From NCBI RefSeq assembly GCF_040954835.1, contig NC_090697.1, positions 4,600,501 through 4,664,500 of the forward strand: 64,000 bases of DNA, read 5' to 3'. The notes below the pieces were generated by a model. That model did not search any database. It saw only the letters and a program-made list of their open reading frames with translations, and was not told where the DNA came from. Positions 12,341-24,300 of the stretch are shown here, one piece after another. Position 1 is the first letter of the stretch. Each line of letters starts with the position of its first letter. Made by a program: the position numbers and the translations under genes. The DNA comes from Lepisosteus oculatus. Taxonomy: Eukaryota; Chordata; Actinopteri; Semionotiformes; Lepisosteidae.

Positions 12341-12380
12341 GCAAGGCGATCATACAGGGGGACAGTACAGGCCGGGGGGG

Positions 12381-12702
12381 GGAATTTGGCCCGGACACCG
12401 GGATAACTCCCTACTCTTATTGAGAAATGCCCGGGGATTTTTAATGACCACAGAGTCATGACCTCGGTTTTACATCTCATCCGAAGGACGGCGCCTTTTT
12501 GCAGTATAGTGTCCCCGTCACTATACTGGGGCATTAGGACCCACACAGACCGCAGGGTGGGCGCCCCCTGCTGGTCCCACTAACATCACTTCCAGGAGCA
12601 ACCATAGCTTCCCAGGAGTCTCCCATCCGAGTACTGACCAGGCTCACTCCTGCCGAGCTTCAGTGGGCGGCCAGTTGCAAGCTGCAGGGTGATATGGCCG
12701 CC
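12381..12702 (-). repeat. 5S rRNA-derived SINE, partial
   Basis: Reverse complement of the first ~320 bases of the full copy at 60653. The 5S-like head at 12610-12702 includes the equivalent of GAGCCTGGTCAGTACTCGGA and GGCCATATCACCCTGCA, followed by the body (CAGGGGGCGCCCACCCTGCG; CAGTATAGTGACGGGGACAC). The 3' half is missing. The 5S resemblance (box C region AGTACxxGGATGGGAGAC) identifies the SINE3 class. Confidence 0.85.
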
Positions 12703-14579
12703 ATTTCACATTGTTCTCAAGAAGCATTAAAATTATGTTGATTTCTGTTGGAATTTGGCATCCAAATAGCCTTTTGTTGTGAGGGTCTCTGTGTACTTAG
12801 TACACACTTTTTCTGCTGAAGCTGCAGTATTTTATGAGATGGACATACAGAGCTGCTTTGAACTGGAATGGAAGAATGCTGGATACAAGGGCTACTGTGT
12901 AATTCTATACTGTGTTATATACTGTATGAAAGCGTGCTATGTAACTAACCAATTGTGTTAAAAGAAGTTCTCTTTGGCAAATAGGGAAGAGGAAGAAGAG
13001 TGTGATCTTGGAATGCTGCCAGTCTGATCAGCGCTGGGAAGCATGAGAGATAACAGAAAAATATTTAAGGACTGTTCTAATTTAATCACTTGGAGAAAAA
13101 TACACTGAGCATCTCTGTATGTTTTGCTCCCATGCTCATGAAATAAAAACTTCTTCTAATTTCTGAGACGGATGCCTGGCTGTCTTTTTAGGGGAAGCAG
13201 GCAAATTTCTCCAACACTCTTTTTGTTTTGCCCATTCAAATTTCGGTATGGCGATATTACACTTAGTGAGCAACTGCTAATATATCACAGGGAACATTGA
13301 TTAATTGTACCATTTGATTAGATTGTTTATTCCCTGACATGATCTGCTACACATATTTACTTAGTTTTTTTCGATTAAGTATCAACTTTTTTTTGTTATA
13401 TCCTCTCGATTTGAAATGGCCAGTTGTTGTTTTTTTCCCCAAAATCTGGACTTGCTGGTAAAAACCCGCAACTGCACACAGGGGATAATGACAGTGTAGG
13501 GAGACTTCAAGCTACTGTACCTCTCACCTTTGACCCACTTATTCTTCAACATGTCAGAGGCTGCGAATCAGCTGGAGGAGAGGTACATCCCTTACCGACA
13601 GCACCATGTGCCTGCATACACCTGGGAGGAGGAAGGGACTACTGTGTCTGTAATTGCAGAAAGAGCCCCAGCCAACTAAACCCACACTACCCCTTGGTAG
13701 TGCTCAGTCAAATGTAGGCCATAGCTTACTGAATCCCGGTCACAGTTTGCTAGCGACCTGATCCAGGCCCGAACATGTGATTGTAGAGCTTAGCCTGTGC
13801 TCAGCTGAGAGATCTCACTACTTTTTACTCAGGAGGTCCCGTGAAATTTTAAGAAGAGAATCTGGGAGCTAGGAATCATTAATTATTTGCACTAACTGCT
13901 TACATAATGTTGTGCAATAATGTTGTAAGTATCTTAGGAACTCCTGGTCAATTAATTTTATTAGTCAACATACATTAATAGTGCTTTCACATGAACTAGA
14001 GCTCTGACAATCTTAAGTTTTCAGTTTGGGTGGTGGCTTAAGGAAATTGTTCATTAGCTTTGTAAACCAAACAATATGCAATAAATGCTTCTGCAGTGCC
14101 TGTGAAACCAAGTGGGATTGGGGATGTGGGAATTGTGCCTTTACAGGATTTATAGCTTACCTCATTCTCATTTATAATTACTACTTGGTCAAGAGGCTTA
14201 CATTGTAACATCAGGTGGCAAACATTTAATCATACATTTGAAAATGCCCACAGATACAAAGGTGAATACTTTAAGCTTTATTCTGCCAATGACTGGGACA
14301 ATCTGTAGCTACAAACTGGGAAAAAAAACTCAGAGGGTAATAACCTGTGGGAGGTTTAGTCAGATAAAGGTACTATGTCTTAAATTATAGACTAGTGCAA
14401 AGAACTGGACCAATGAAGACAAGAATGTATTTTCCCAATTCAAGTAATGTAAATGAATTTAAACAAGTGAAGTTGTCCAGTATGTTGAGAGAGGCAGTTA
14501 ATCCAAAACTAAAGAATCACAAAATTGAGTGCGGGTGTCGTATCTTGATATGATATAGGGTGGTATATATTATTGTGAC
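12703..14579. other. Unassigned intergenic stretch
   Basis: No supported gene. A 42-codon frame at 13551-13679 sits in a slightly GC-richer patch but has no recognisable homology or splice context strong enough to call. Confidence 0.35.
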
Positions 14580-14672
14580 AGGAACAAGTAATACAGTAGG
14601 TTTGTCCACTGCTGAAAAGAGAAGAAAGAAAACGCAACGTTTCGGCCGTGGAGCCTTCTTATATTGTGACAG
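14580..14672 (+). repeat. Foldback repeat, single-arm copy 2
   Basis: Contains the family motif CTGCTGAAAAGAGAAGAAAG followed by GCAACGTTTCGGCCGTGGAG, seen also at 35590-35665 and in both arms of 39392-39577. Only one arm is present. Confidence 0.6.
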
Positions 14673-15600
14673 GCTATCAGCCAGTGTCCATTCCGGAAGC
14701 TGCAGCTGTAGGGAATTGATGGTTTGATAAGTCACAACTGTGGGTGGTCCTGTAAGCAGACTGTAAACAGCCTGTCTGACTTTTCTGAGGGGATTGTTGG
14801 GGTCTGGGACTGCAGAGAGGGCCTGCTTGGCTCTCACACTCTGCAGGGCCACTGCAAGGATTCTCTCTGCGAGAGACGGAGAAAGACAACGGCTCATTTC
14901 AAAGCAGCCGTGTTTGTCGGGGAACTCTCCCAGACCTCCTATGCGTGGGTGAAACCCACTGCAACTCACAACTGGCAGCAGGGCCGTAAGGCTAGACAGC
15001 GGTCGGTCTGCAGGCTGCAGAAACTCGTGGCTGGTTGTATGGGGTCTGCGGGGGCACCAGAGAAGAGGTGTGCCCAGGATCGCAGGGGGCTGTCAGTCAC
15101 AGCCACTTCACAGCTCACGCGAAAGTGAACAGTGTGCCCATGCAGAAGACCTGCAGGCCTGGGGGCCCGGAACAGCTCCTGCAGAAAAGGAAGGAACTGT
15201 GGGGGGTTGCTGCTCAGACTACAGTGGGGCTCCTCTCCTGTTTCGTCGCGCCCAGTGGGTGGAAGTTGTAGGAGCGGGACGTGCAGCTGGGAGGACCCCA
15301 GCTCTGTGTCGGGGGAGTAACGGGGTTTACCTGCCCGAACGCCGGCTCTCTGGCACCCAGGGACGGCTGGCGTGTCGCCACTGGAAGGACCTTGGCAGGG
15401 GAGAGGACATGCCGGCCTGAGAGCTGTTGTGAGCGTTGGTTTGAAAGACCAAGAAAAAGACAGTGTGGTGACTGTGTGCGGTGTGGGGTGTGAAATATAG
15501 CTGGGTGGGGGTGAAAGAAAAGATAAGAAGAAACAGAGTGTCAAGTGAGTAGTGAGTGAGGAAACATCTTGTACAGATGCCTCCACTGCAAGCTCACTGA
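14673..15600. other. GC-rich block of unknown nature
   Basis: About 900 bases clearly richer in G+C and CpG than the surrounding DNA, with long open frames on both strands. On the minus strand there are frames of 206 codons (14966-15586) and 150 codons (14517-14969); on the plus strand, 134 and 116. None shows a domain I recognise, and open frames on both strands are expected in GC-rich DNA with few stops. A 21-base segment at about 14959-14979 (core GCAACTCACAACTGGCAGC) is identical to part of the 5S-derived SINE head at 60673-60695, so at least part is mobile-element debris. It could alternatively be a CpG island upstream of STX7. Confidence 0.4.
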
Positions 15601-17395
15601 TTGACGTGGGCCCCCCTGGTTGTTTGCTTCAAGTTTTGTTTAGCAATTGTAACTAATGGAGGAGTTTGAATTGTTTCTATGGGATACCCTAACTTAAGCC
15701 AAGTTTAGGAGAAAGTGCAGTTCACCTAAACTGAATTTTATTGAGACAGAGTTGTAAGTTGACTGTTAATGACAGTAAGGTGATTGTAAGATGGCTGTCA
15801 TCAACATGAATATGGATATGAGAGTCGGCGGCTATTGGCTGAAAAGACCGTGGAAAAACACCTTGAAGGACTCCCTTAGTATTGGGAAGAATTTGTAGAA
15901 CGAATCTCGCTGAAAAGGAAATGTGGTATAATCTTGCAGTCCTTGTTGTAATAATTATAATTAATAGGCCTTTCCTTATTGTGGGTGGATGCATCAGTTA
16001 ACAGGTATTAACATGTTAGGATATCCAACACTAGCAATAATACGAGTTTATACTTCATTCTTGATGCACATAATACTCAGTACGCATCATTCAGTTGTTT
16101 CAGCATTGTTTTTTCTTGATATTGAGATGGAATGTTTTGTTTAGACTTCCATTTTTTTAAACGCTCTCTCTGCAGGAACTGCTTTTGTCGGAGAAACGGC
16201 TTCCCGTGCTGGATACCCAAGCTTGTGTCACTGCTGACTCTATTCTGAAGAGTTTAACATTGTCAGATCCAGCCTTGATTTTTCACTACATGCTTTGAAT
16301 ACATCAGAATTAGAACAGATGGGCTACTAAGACATTTTTGTTAGTTTTGAACACAAATGGGGTACTATGGTCTAGTACCCAACAGATCCAAACTTCAGTT
16401 TTAAATCACATGAGAGCATCAGTTAAAGATGCACACATGCACCTGCTGTATGATTTGCTGTTGAGGAGTGGCTTCAGCAGAAAAGAGATGTCTGTGTTTA
16501 AATATGATTAGACAAATTTGGCTTCATGCAAGATCAGGAAAATGCAAATCTGACCTGCACACTGTAGCCTAATGGCTGCACTCTGCAAAGCTGTAAACCT
16601 CCACAGTAATGTGCCTAGGAGGTACAGTATGAAACGCAGTGAAAATATGGGAAACGTAATCTGTATTTGCCAGCATTCAGTTCTTGCTATGAGAAAAAGT
16701 CTCCCAACATTGTTATAATAATATATCTATGTTCTTGCTTAATAGGAATAGGCGTATTTTCTTAGTACTGCCAAGAAAACAGTTAAATTTTTAGGTCTGA
16801 GAGATTCAGTTTATTTCTTGCAATAAGTGAATCCTATGACAAAGATAGTATGTCTTCTTGAGAGGAACGGTAATGTTTGCTTTACTTGCATGGAGAAACC
16901 ATCAGTGAAATGCAACTTTTTGGAGAACTTGAGTGAAAAGTTGTTGTTTTTTTTAAATGAGCTGATTGTGCGCAACATAAACTTAAGTTGCAAGTGGCAG
17001 AGCTCTATCCATGCTTGGTTCTCAATAAAGTTAATAAATTATGGCCTCTTGTGGTTGTTTATATAGCTGAATTATTTTGTGTGCAACAGAATTCTGCCAG
17101 TCTTTTACAGTATACAGTATTACACTAGTAATGTGGCTGGTGAGCATGTTATTCTTATGTATATATATATGATTTTACTTTGTCAATTTATACAACTCTA
17201 TTTTTAACACTGTATAATTATAATAAGTGACGTGGGTGTCATTGGGGTAGTTTAACATGGAGCAAAGTCTTTTCCAGCACTTCACTGTCATATCGTTCAA
17301 AGCGGTTCTCTAAGGAACATAATTGGTGGCCACTGGTCGAGACCTTGCAGGCTGTAATCTGGGCTGTCAGTGTCCCCCAAGTGGCAGATCACAGC
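15601..17395. other. Unassigned stretch upstream of STX7 coding exons
   Basis: AT-rich DNA, probably within or near the first intron of STX7 if its non-coding first exon lies further left. No feature could be supported. Confidence 0.35.
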
Positions 17396-17524
17396 TGATT
17401 CAACACCAGCAGCAACCTTAGTTTTTCCCAGGAGGTCTCCCATCCAGGTACTGACCAGGCTCACACCTGCTTAGCTTCAGTGGGCTGCCCTTTGTGAGTT
17501 GCAGAGTGATATGGCTGCTGTGGC
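17396..17524 (-). repeat. 5S rRNA-derived SINE, head only
   Basis: Reverse complement of the 5S-like head: GCAGCCATATCACTCTGCAA, AAGCTAAGCAGGTGTGAGCC (closer to true 5S box A than other copies here) and CAGTACCTGGATGGGAGACC. The usual body does not follow, so the copy is rearranged or belongs to a variant subfamily. Confidence 0.8.
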
Positions 17525-18241
17525 CTCAGTAGGCATATTAAGAGTTTAGTGCTTAGGAGCAGTCTGGGGATTTCTGGTTGACCAGAAGGCTAGGCCTCTG
17601 AAATGCCTTGTCTGTAAATACTGTACATAGAGTAACATGTTTTGCCGCTCAGGTATATGGCTAGAAAATCACTTACAAGCCGGGGACGAATAATTATTTC
17701 ACTGATTGAATCCTGCCATTTTTAACGGTATATATGTTACCGTTTTGTATTTGTATGTACTTGCTTATTACTTCATTTTATTTTTGAGTGGCACTTGCTT
17801 TCCTCTTACAACATTCTCCTTAATGTCTTTTCCTTGTCATTTTGTTTTTTTGTACCAGCTTGTTATCCAGTCTACTCTTTCCTTTGTGAGTACGCTTCAG
17901 GTAAAACATTTCTAAACACTGTAAGTTGTCCTATTTTAGGTAAGGTGAGGAAGGTCTGGTAAATAAAAATTCCACAGTATTTCATGTGACATTAATATTT
18001 CTATAAAAATGACTGTATTTTAAACGTTACACATTTTAAAATGTCATCACAAAACGTCCTGTTAAGTGCTGCTGTTTTAGTAAATGACTATGTTATAATT
18101 CAGTACTTTTTCACTTAGACCTTTCAGAGGATATCACAGTTCCCCCAATCATTAATGTGTAAAGGAATCTGTACGTTCCAAGAAGTAAAATATCTATGTG
18201 TTATTACATTTATTTATTATAGTTTTCTTTTTTCCATCCAG
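17525..18241. other. STX7: Sequence leading to the first STX7 coding exon
   Basis: No gene of its own. The last 30 bases are a pyrimidine-rich tract ending in CCATCCAG at 18241, a convincing 3' splice site. This stretch is therefore 5'-UTR intron. Confidence 0.5.
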
Positions 18242-18364
18242 GGTGCCTTTTAAAAATTGAAGAAACACCTGATGCTGCAATGTCTTACCAATCTGGAATA
18301 CCTCGGGATGCAAATCAGCTGGCACAGGCCATAAGCTCTAACATCCAAAAGATAACCCACCAAA
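18242..18364 (+). CDS. STX7: STX7 exon with start codon (coding part 18280-18364)
   Basis: Acceptor CCATCCAG at 18241; 38 bases of 5' UTR; ATG at 18280 with G at -3; 28 codons plus one base; donor GTAAGT. It encodes [16 protein letters not shown] onward. An out-of-frame ATG at 18272 lies 8 bases before the start. Confidence 0.93.
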
Positions 18365-21300
18365 GTAAGTGTTTTTCTTACATGGTCAGGATATGTACTG
18401 TAATAACCTAGGCTGGAGGTTCCCAACTGAGCGGCCCCCTGGTGGTCTCTGGAAAAAGTTATTATTATTAATTAAAATTTGATCTTTGGCTGTATATTTG
18501 TATATTATTGTTATTTTAATGTTTTTTTTTTTAATGTATGTACAGTACATTTATGATTATTTCATTTTTTAATCCAAGCAATGCCTTTGTAAATGTTCTG
18601 ATAAGGTTGCATAAGACAAGTTGACGTCGTATTTTTTTGCCAGTTAAAAATTAATTCCTCTTTAGAAACATCCATTATGTGGAAACTAAAGTTTCCTTTT
18701 GCGGTTATTTAAAATAGATTTGTGGCTTAAACTGGGACCGTTAAAAAAAAAAAGATAAAGCCACATTGAAAATGGTGGTAGAGTGAGTGTAAAATGTCTG
18801 TTTCACACTGCAGTTAGATAAAACTACAGAAGTCGCTGACTCAGCCAAACTGCTTGTACACATTAGATAGGAATATTAGGGAATAGCACATGTAAAATTT
18901 TGTTTTGCAGGCCACTGCCTATCAAAATGCCCATTTACTGAATTCCAGTGAGTTACAGAATGGGTTTGCAGAGGAGTGTGGTGTTGACTGGCAGTGTTGT
19001 TGGAGTTTGAACGGATCTTGCCAGATGTCAGGGCAACATGAAATGAACTCGCTGTAGATTCCATCAAGAAGCTTTGCCTTGAAGAGACCGCCTGAGGGCA
19101 AGACGACTGTGTTAGATTCTGCTGTGAAAGCGATGAATATCGTTGAAGCAAGACCTGGGAATTTGTGGTTTATTTCCCGGGCTCTGTAATGAAATAGTAG
19201 TCACACGTAGCTTCTGATTCACGCAGAAGTAAGGTGGTTATCTAGAGGCAAAGTGCTCACATTGTTGTTCAGATTGCATGTGGGTGTTCAGATGCTTCTG
19301 CAAGAGCATCTGCTCTCTTTGTCAGAGTGCTCTGTAAAATCTGACTCGTTGAGATGTGAGAAGTACTCACATTTACAGTTTTTGATGGAGGTGATAAGAT
19401 TAACACCACGGTGAAAAAGCTTCAGTTGTCTGAAATGAAAACTTAAGGCATGCTTTCTGTTTTCCCCACTTTTGAAATTTGACTGAGATATGTTGCAATG
19501 AAACAATAAGATATTAATTCAAAAGGTATTTCTTTATTAAATTTTGGATGCAAAAGTGAATATGCTTAATTTTCACATCAGGCGGCATGACGTCTCCTGC
19601 GGCTTGCGATCATTTGTCAGCATGACTGACGCCAACTCCAGTTGCCCCTGACACAGCCAAGCTTTAGTCAGACAGATAGGTGGCCACTTCCCCTTAACAA
19701 ATTAACCTCTACGTTTATTACTCTATTCTTTATTTTACATGCTGTTTATTTTGTTTTAGTTGTAAATGTTTTGATGGTCTGCTAAGGCCTTCATAATTTT
19801 TTAATGGTCTGTGGGGAGAGAAAAGGTTTGGGAACCACTGATCTAGGTACATACATAAATAATAGCGACATTAAAGAATCACAATAGAGTAAACTGTTTA
19901 AATGAGTAAAAATCACTTAATGGACGTAACAGACAGAACCTGCTAAAGTGAAAATTAAGAATACAATCAGAAATACCAGACTTTCCCCATAATAGACAAA
20001 GTATAGGGCAGCTGATATATTGTACATGTAATGGTAGGCAAATTGCTTTTGATGGATGTTTTATTTTGCATGCTTTAGCAATGTTTAAATTCAGGAATAT
20101 CAATGGTACCCTGCACAGGTAGGTCATGGGTGACCTTGTGATGGGTGTTTCATATGCTTTAGCAAATACATTTTACACTATGTTTATGACAATTGAAATA
20201 AAGACTTTGTATCTTAATGATAAGAAATGATTTTCATTGACCGTTGGTTGCATGTGAAAAAGTAAGTGCACTGTACCCTTCAAATACAGTAAAATAGCTA
20301 ATAGCAGAAGCATCCTGTTTATTGTCCTTGTGTGTGAGAGATAAGGTTAGTTTATTTTGTAATAGTTCACCTTAAAGATTGTAGAACTAAAGCTTTATCA
20401 CCCTCATTGATTGTAAAATACATTTGTCCGTGAAAATACTTGAATTGATACAGTCAGTCATCTTGAACTGAATTCGCCCTTTTTTCTTGTTTGACATTCT
20501 AGCAAATATGAACCGCGATATGTGACCGCAGTGAAATCAGTTCTGTGTACTGTAATAAGTATCAAAATTCAAATGATATGAAGTGCTTTAATTAAACATT
20601 GCTTGGTTAAAATGTCAAATTATTGTTGAAATATTGTCTGTCAAACAAGTTTAAGAGAAATAGAGTTCTAAGTGATTTCTTTTTGGGCCCTGTTAAAAAT
20701 GGTGCAATCCAACCTAGATGTCTTTATACCTATAATTCTAGACAGTGTTATGTGGAGAAGAGACTTATCTTTGAAAATAACTTCTGTAAATTCTGTATTG
20801 AAACCCAAACTCCACAGTATTTTGAAAGTATGCTAAAACCTTAAAACAAAGGTCATGTGGAATTTCATTAGAATGTGTGGTCAAGTTGGAGTCAGAAACA
20901 CAGACTGTAGTCCTCTCACATAACTTACAGTGCTAAGGTCCAGTACCCCAGTAATAGAATTACTAGAAGTACTGTCAGATAATGCAGTTCACTGTGCTTT
21001 CAGTAGTTTTCTTGAAAAGCACATCACAAATATGTGTAATTTAACAATGTCTTTATTTCTGTCTTGATCAGCATCTGAAATTCAGCGAATTATAAACCAG
21101 CTTGGAACTCCACAGGATACCACAGAACTTAGACAGAAGCTGTAAGTTGAACACTGTATTTGCGTATAGTACTTGTTGTTAAATAGCATGGATCTGTATA
21201 CTTTTATGTTCAAGTCATGTGTGAATCCCTTTTTTAATGCAGAGATCATTTACTTTTTTAATGCAGAGATCACAAAAAAATGATGAAGTCATTAGTAGTT

Positions 21301-24300
21301 ATAAATGTGACAGAGCATTAAAAAAGCTTAATCCTGATGTAAGTATTTTCTTAGAAATATGACATCTAAGGATTTTGGCTGTTAATTGATATATGATGTT
21401 TGTGGTGTCTTTTTGATTACTGGATCTTTCAAGAAAGACCGTGATATGCTCTAGTGACCTTGATAGTTGTATAAGCACTATATTACTTCATTAGAGAGAA
21501 AGTTGTTTGAACAAAGGTGATGAGGTAATTTAACCTGTTTAGCATAAGGCCTGGTGAAAATCAAGACTTAAAAACACAGAAAGAGACCAATATGCCCCAC
21601 ATATTAAGGCATGGTGGAGAATCAACTAAGTTGCCATTTGGTACACTGTCTGGTGTTTTCAGTTTTTAATCTTGCAAGATGCTGCAGCCAAATGATCCTT
21701 CGGTGATAAGCCACCATCTGCGAGACTACAAGTCGTGACACCTCCTCAACATATCACCCTGCTCCATCTTTATAACTGTCTTTACACTGCCAGTCTGGCC
21801 GCATCGGAAACGTTGGAAAAAGTGATTGACGGCAAGCTGCCTGAATATCATGACATACAGTACAGTAGATCGAGTCCTGGGGCCGTGCCTGCACTTTCCT
21901 GATGTGGCATTGTTCCAGCAGGACCGTGCACGTCCTAGTTATTGCTAGTTATGTAGCACTGGCATTCTTGCAAAATGTGAGCGTGGAAGTACTACTCCTC
22001 AAGTGTGAGCACATGTGAACATTTCTGGGGTGACCTGGAGCAATCCGTCACATCTACGGCTCAGAGGACAATGAACAAGGGATATGCGTGTCTAGGTTTG
22101 TAGGACAGAATCCTACACGATAGTATTTGCAATCTGAAGCTAAATATGGTCACCGCTTGTATTGTGTCTAATGGTGACCACACACAACTGTTACTTTCTG
22201 AGCAGATGCCCTGTGTAGACAAGTGTTCAGCAAACTGAATTAAACTGTCATCTATATTCAGCACAGTGTCAGAGCACTGTTCTGATAACTGTTGATGTGT
22301 TGCAGTTCTGAATATATCTTTATGCTTAGTATATTTCAGAATCCATAGTAAGATCTTGTGCACTATAAGAAATAAAGATGTACATTGGAGAAAGCTAATT
22401 TAAAGAATGATTATTTCTACCTGAAAACAGTACTCTGGAGGTGGAAAAGATTCATCTGGGTGATTCAGCCCTGTGAAAGTCTGCAATTGCTGTATATATA
22501 CAATAATAGTCATTTTTGAAAGGTGGAGGTTAATGATAGAAGAGTAAGTAGGCCGGAATATTCAAGTACTAAAGTGCTAAAGCATAATTGATATGAAGAA
22601 AAGCACTGGAAACATTAGCCTCACCTGAGCAAACTCCTACTTGTAGTATGTATACTCCTGCTGCTTGCAGCCTTCTGTAGTAAATCAATTGGGTGTGCCA
22701 TGGATTACAGCAGTGAAGATTTGCTTTTCTTTGATTAGTAGCACAGATTACCACACCACACTACGCTGCTTCCACTGCTTCTTTGAAAAATACTGTCAAT
22801 TTAAGTTATCCTGTACTTTACTCTGTATTGCAATGTATTAACCATATATCAATATTTATTTTATCAGAGATACATCAGCTGTGTTGCAGTACCTTAAATG
22901 TATGGTGTGCATTATAAATGACCACTAAATCCTTAACCAAATTGGTTATGCCCAATGTCAAAGTGAAAGTGGATTGCATATGTGTTTACTTGTAAAATAG
23001 TCTGTACTGTAGAAAAATCTTTTTTTTTTTTACTTTGGGGAATTTTGTTTTTGGTAAATAGATATTTGCCATTAAAGATGAACTTTCACTTTCTATGATG
23101 CATGTCAGATATACTGTATGTAGTAATGTAAACCAAGTGTAATTGTGTATTTCCATTTCTTAGAAAATGCATGTAGTATTAGAAAATTCATGAGTCAGTT
23201 CAGTTGTGCTTTCTAGGACTATTCAGAAAATACTTAAGCAAAGAAAAACTTGCAATTCAGGTGGTCCAGAACATTTCCTGATAATATAGAATGTCTTATT
23301 AATGGAAGTGGATCTCAAGAATTGTGCTTTTGTTTCCTTTTCTTACTATGTTCTAGGCAACAAAAACAGCAGAATGTTAGCCATCTTGCCAAAGAAACAG
23401 ACCGGTATATGAAGGAGTTTGGTTCACTGCCTGTAACATCTGAACAGGTACACATTTTTATCAACATATAAACTGCTGTTTATGTAATATTCTTAACAGG
23501 AAGGGACAAGAAATACTACAAAAGATCTCAATTTGTCTCTGTTTTCCTATGAAGTCTGTTTTGCATATAATGTTACTGAAATGTGATTCATGTGGTGCCA
23601 ATGTCCTGTTAGAGAAGGTTTATGTATTCTTTTAAACCCACGTTTTTAAGATCTACTATTAGTACTCTCTTAAATGCAGTGTGCTCTGTATGTAATGTAG
23701 CCTGTTTCACCTGATTGTGAAAAATTAGCTTCCATCACCTTGGTCCCTGGATACACCATCCCACTAGGGACACTGAATCCAGACCTTTGGTTCACTGATA
23801 CTTTTCTTTTCAGCACAGAGCAGAGCTCATACAAGACTACTACACCTTGTAAGACCAGTGAGTTTTAAAAGTGTTGGCCATTTGGCATGTTACAAGCTGG
23901 ACTCATGCTGATGTCACTGTCCACTTGGGCACGCAGTCCCAGTCTCCGGTGACAGCAGGCCGCAGCAAAGTGGAAGTCGCTCCAGTGCTGCCAACTTTAA
24001 ATTTGCTCTTGATTCTAGAGAGTAAACCAATTATTTCTCTAGTGTTTTTGTCAGTAGAGAACTTAAGCTGTGCTAGTCGCCAAAAATGCCTATTTAGTTT
24101 AAAGTACTGGAGTGCTATTACATTTTCACCTTAATGACCTTTCACTTTGACATTGTCACTGTAGTTGAATACAGTTAATAATCGATTATCCCTCATGAAA
24201 TTTGGAAATGGACTGGTACAAATGCATGCCCCCAAAAATCTGAAAGGAAGTGAAGATGGGAAAAGTTGCCATAACACAGTATTTGCAGCAAAAAAAAAGT

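Noticed and set aside
13551..13679. 42-codon frame starting MSEAANQLEERYIPYRQ as a small gene or exon
   Set aside because: No homology recognised and no convincing splice sites; its acidic, non-repetitive sequence is only mildly suggestive.
14966..15586. 206-codon minus-strand open frame as a gene
   Set aside because: GC-rich DNA with few stops on both strands, low-complexity Pro/Ser/Leu composition, no domain, and an opposing open frame of similar quality. Kept only as part of an unassigned block.
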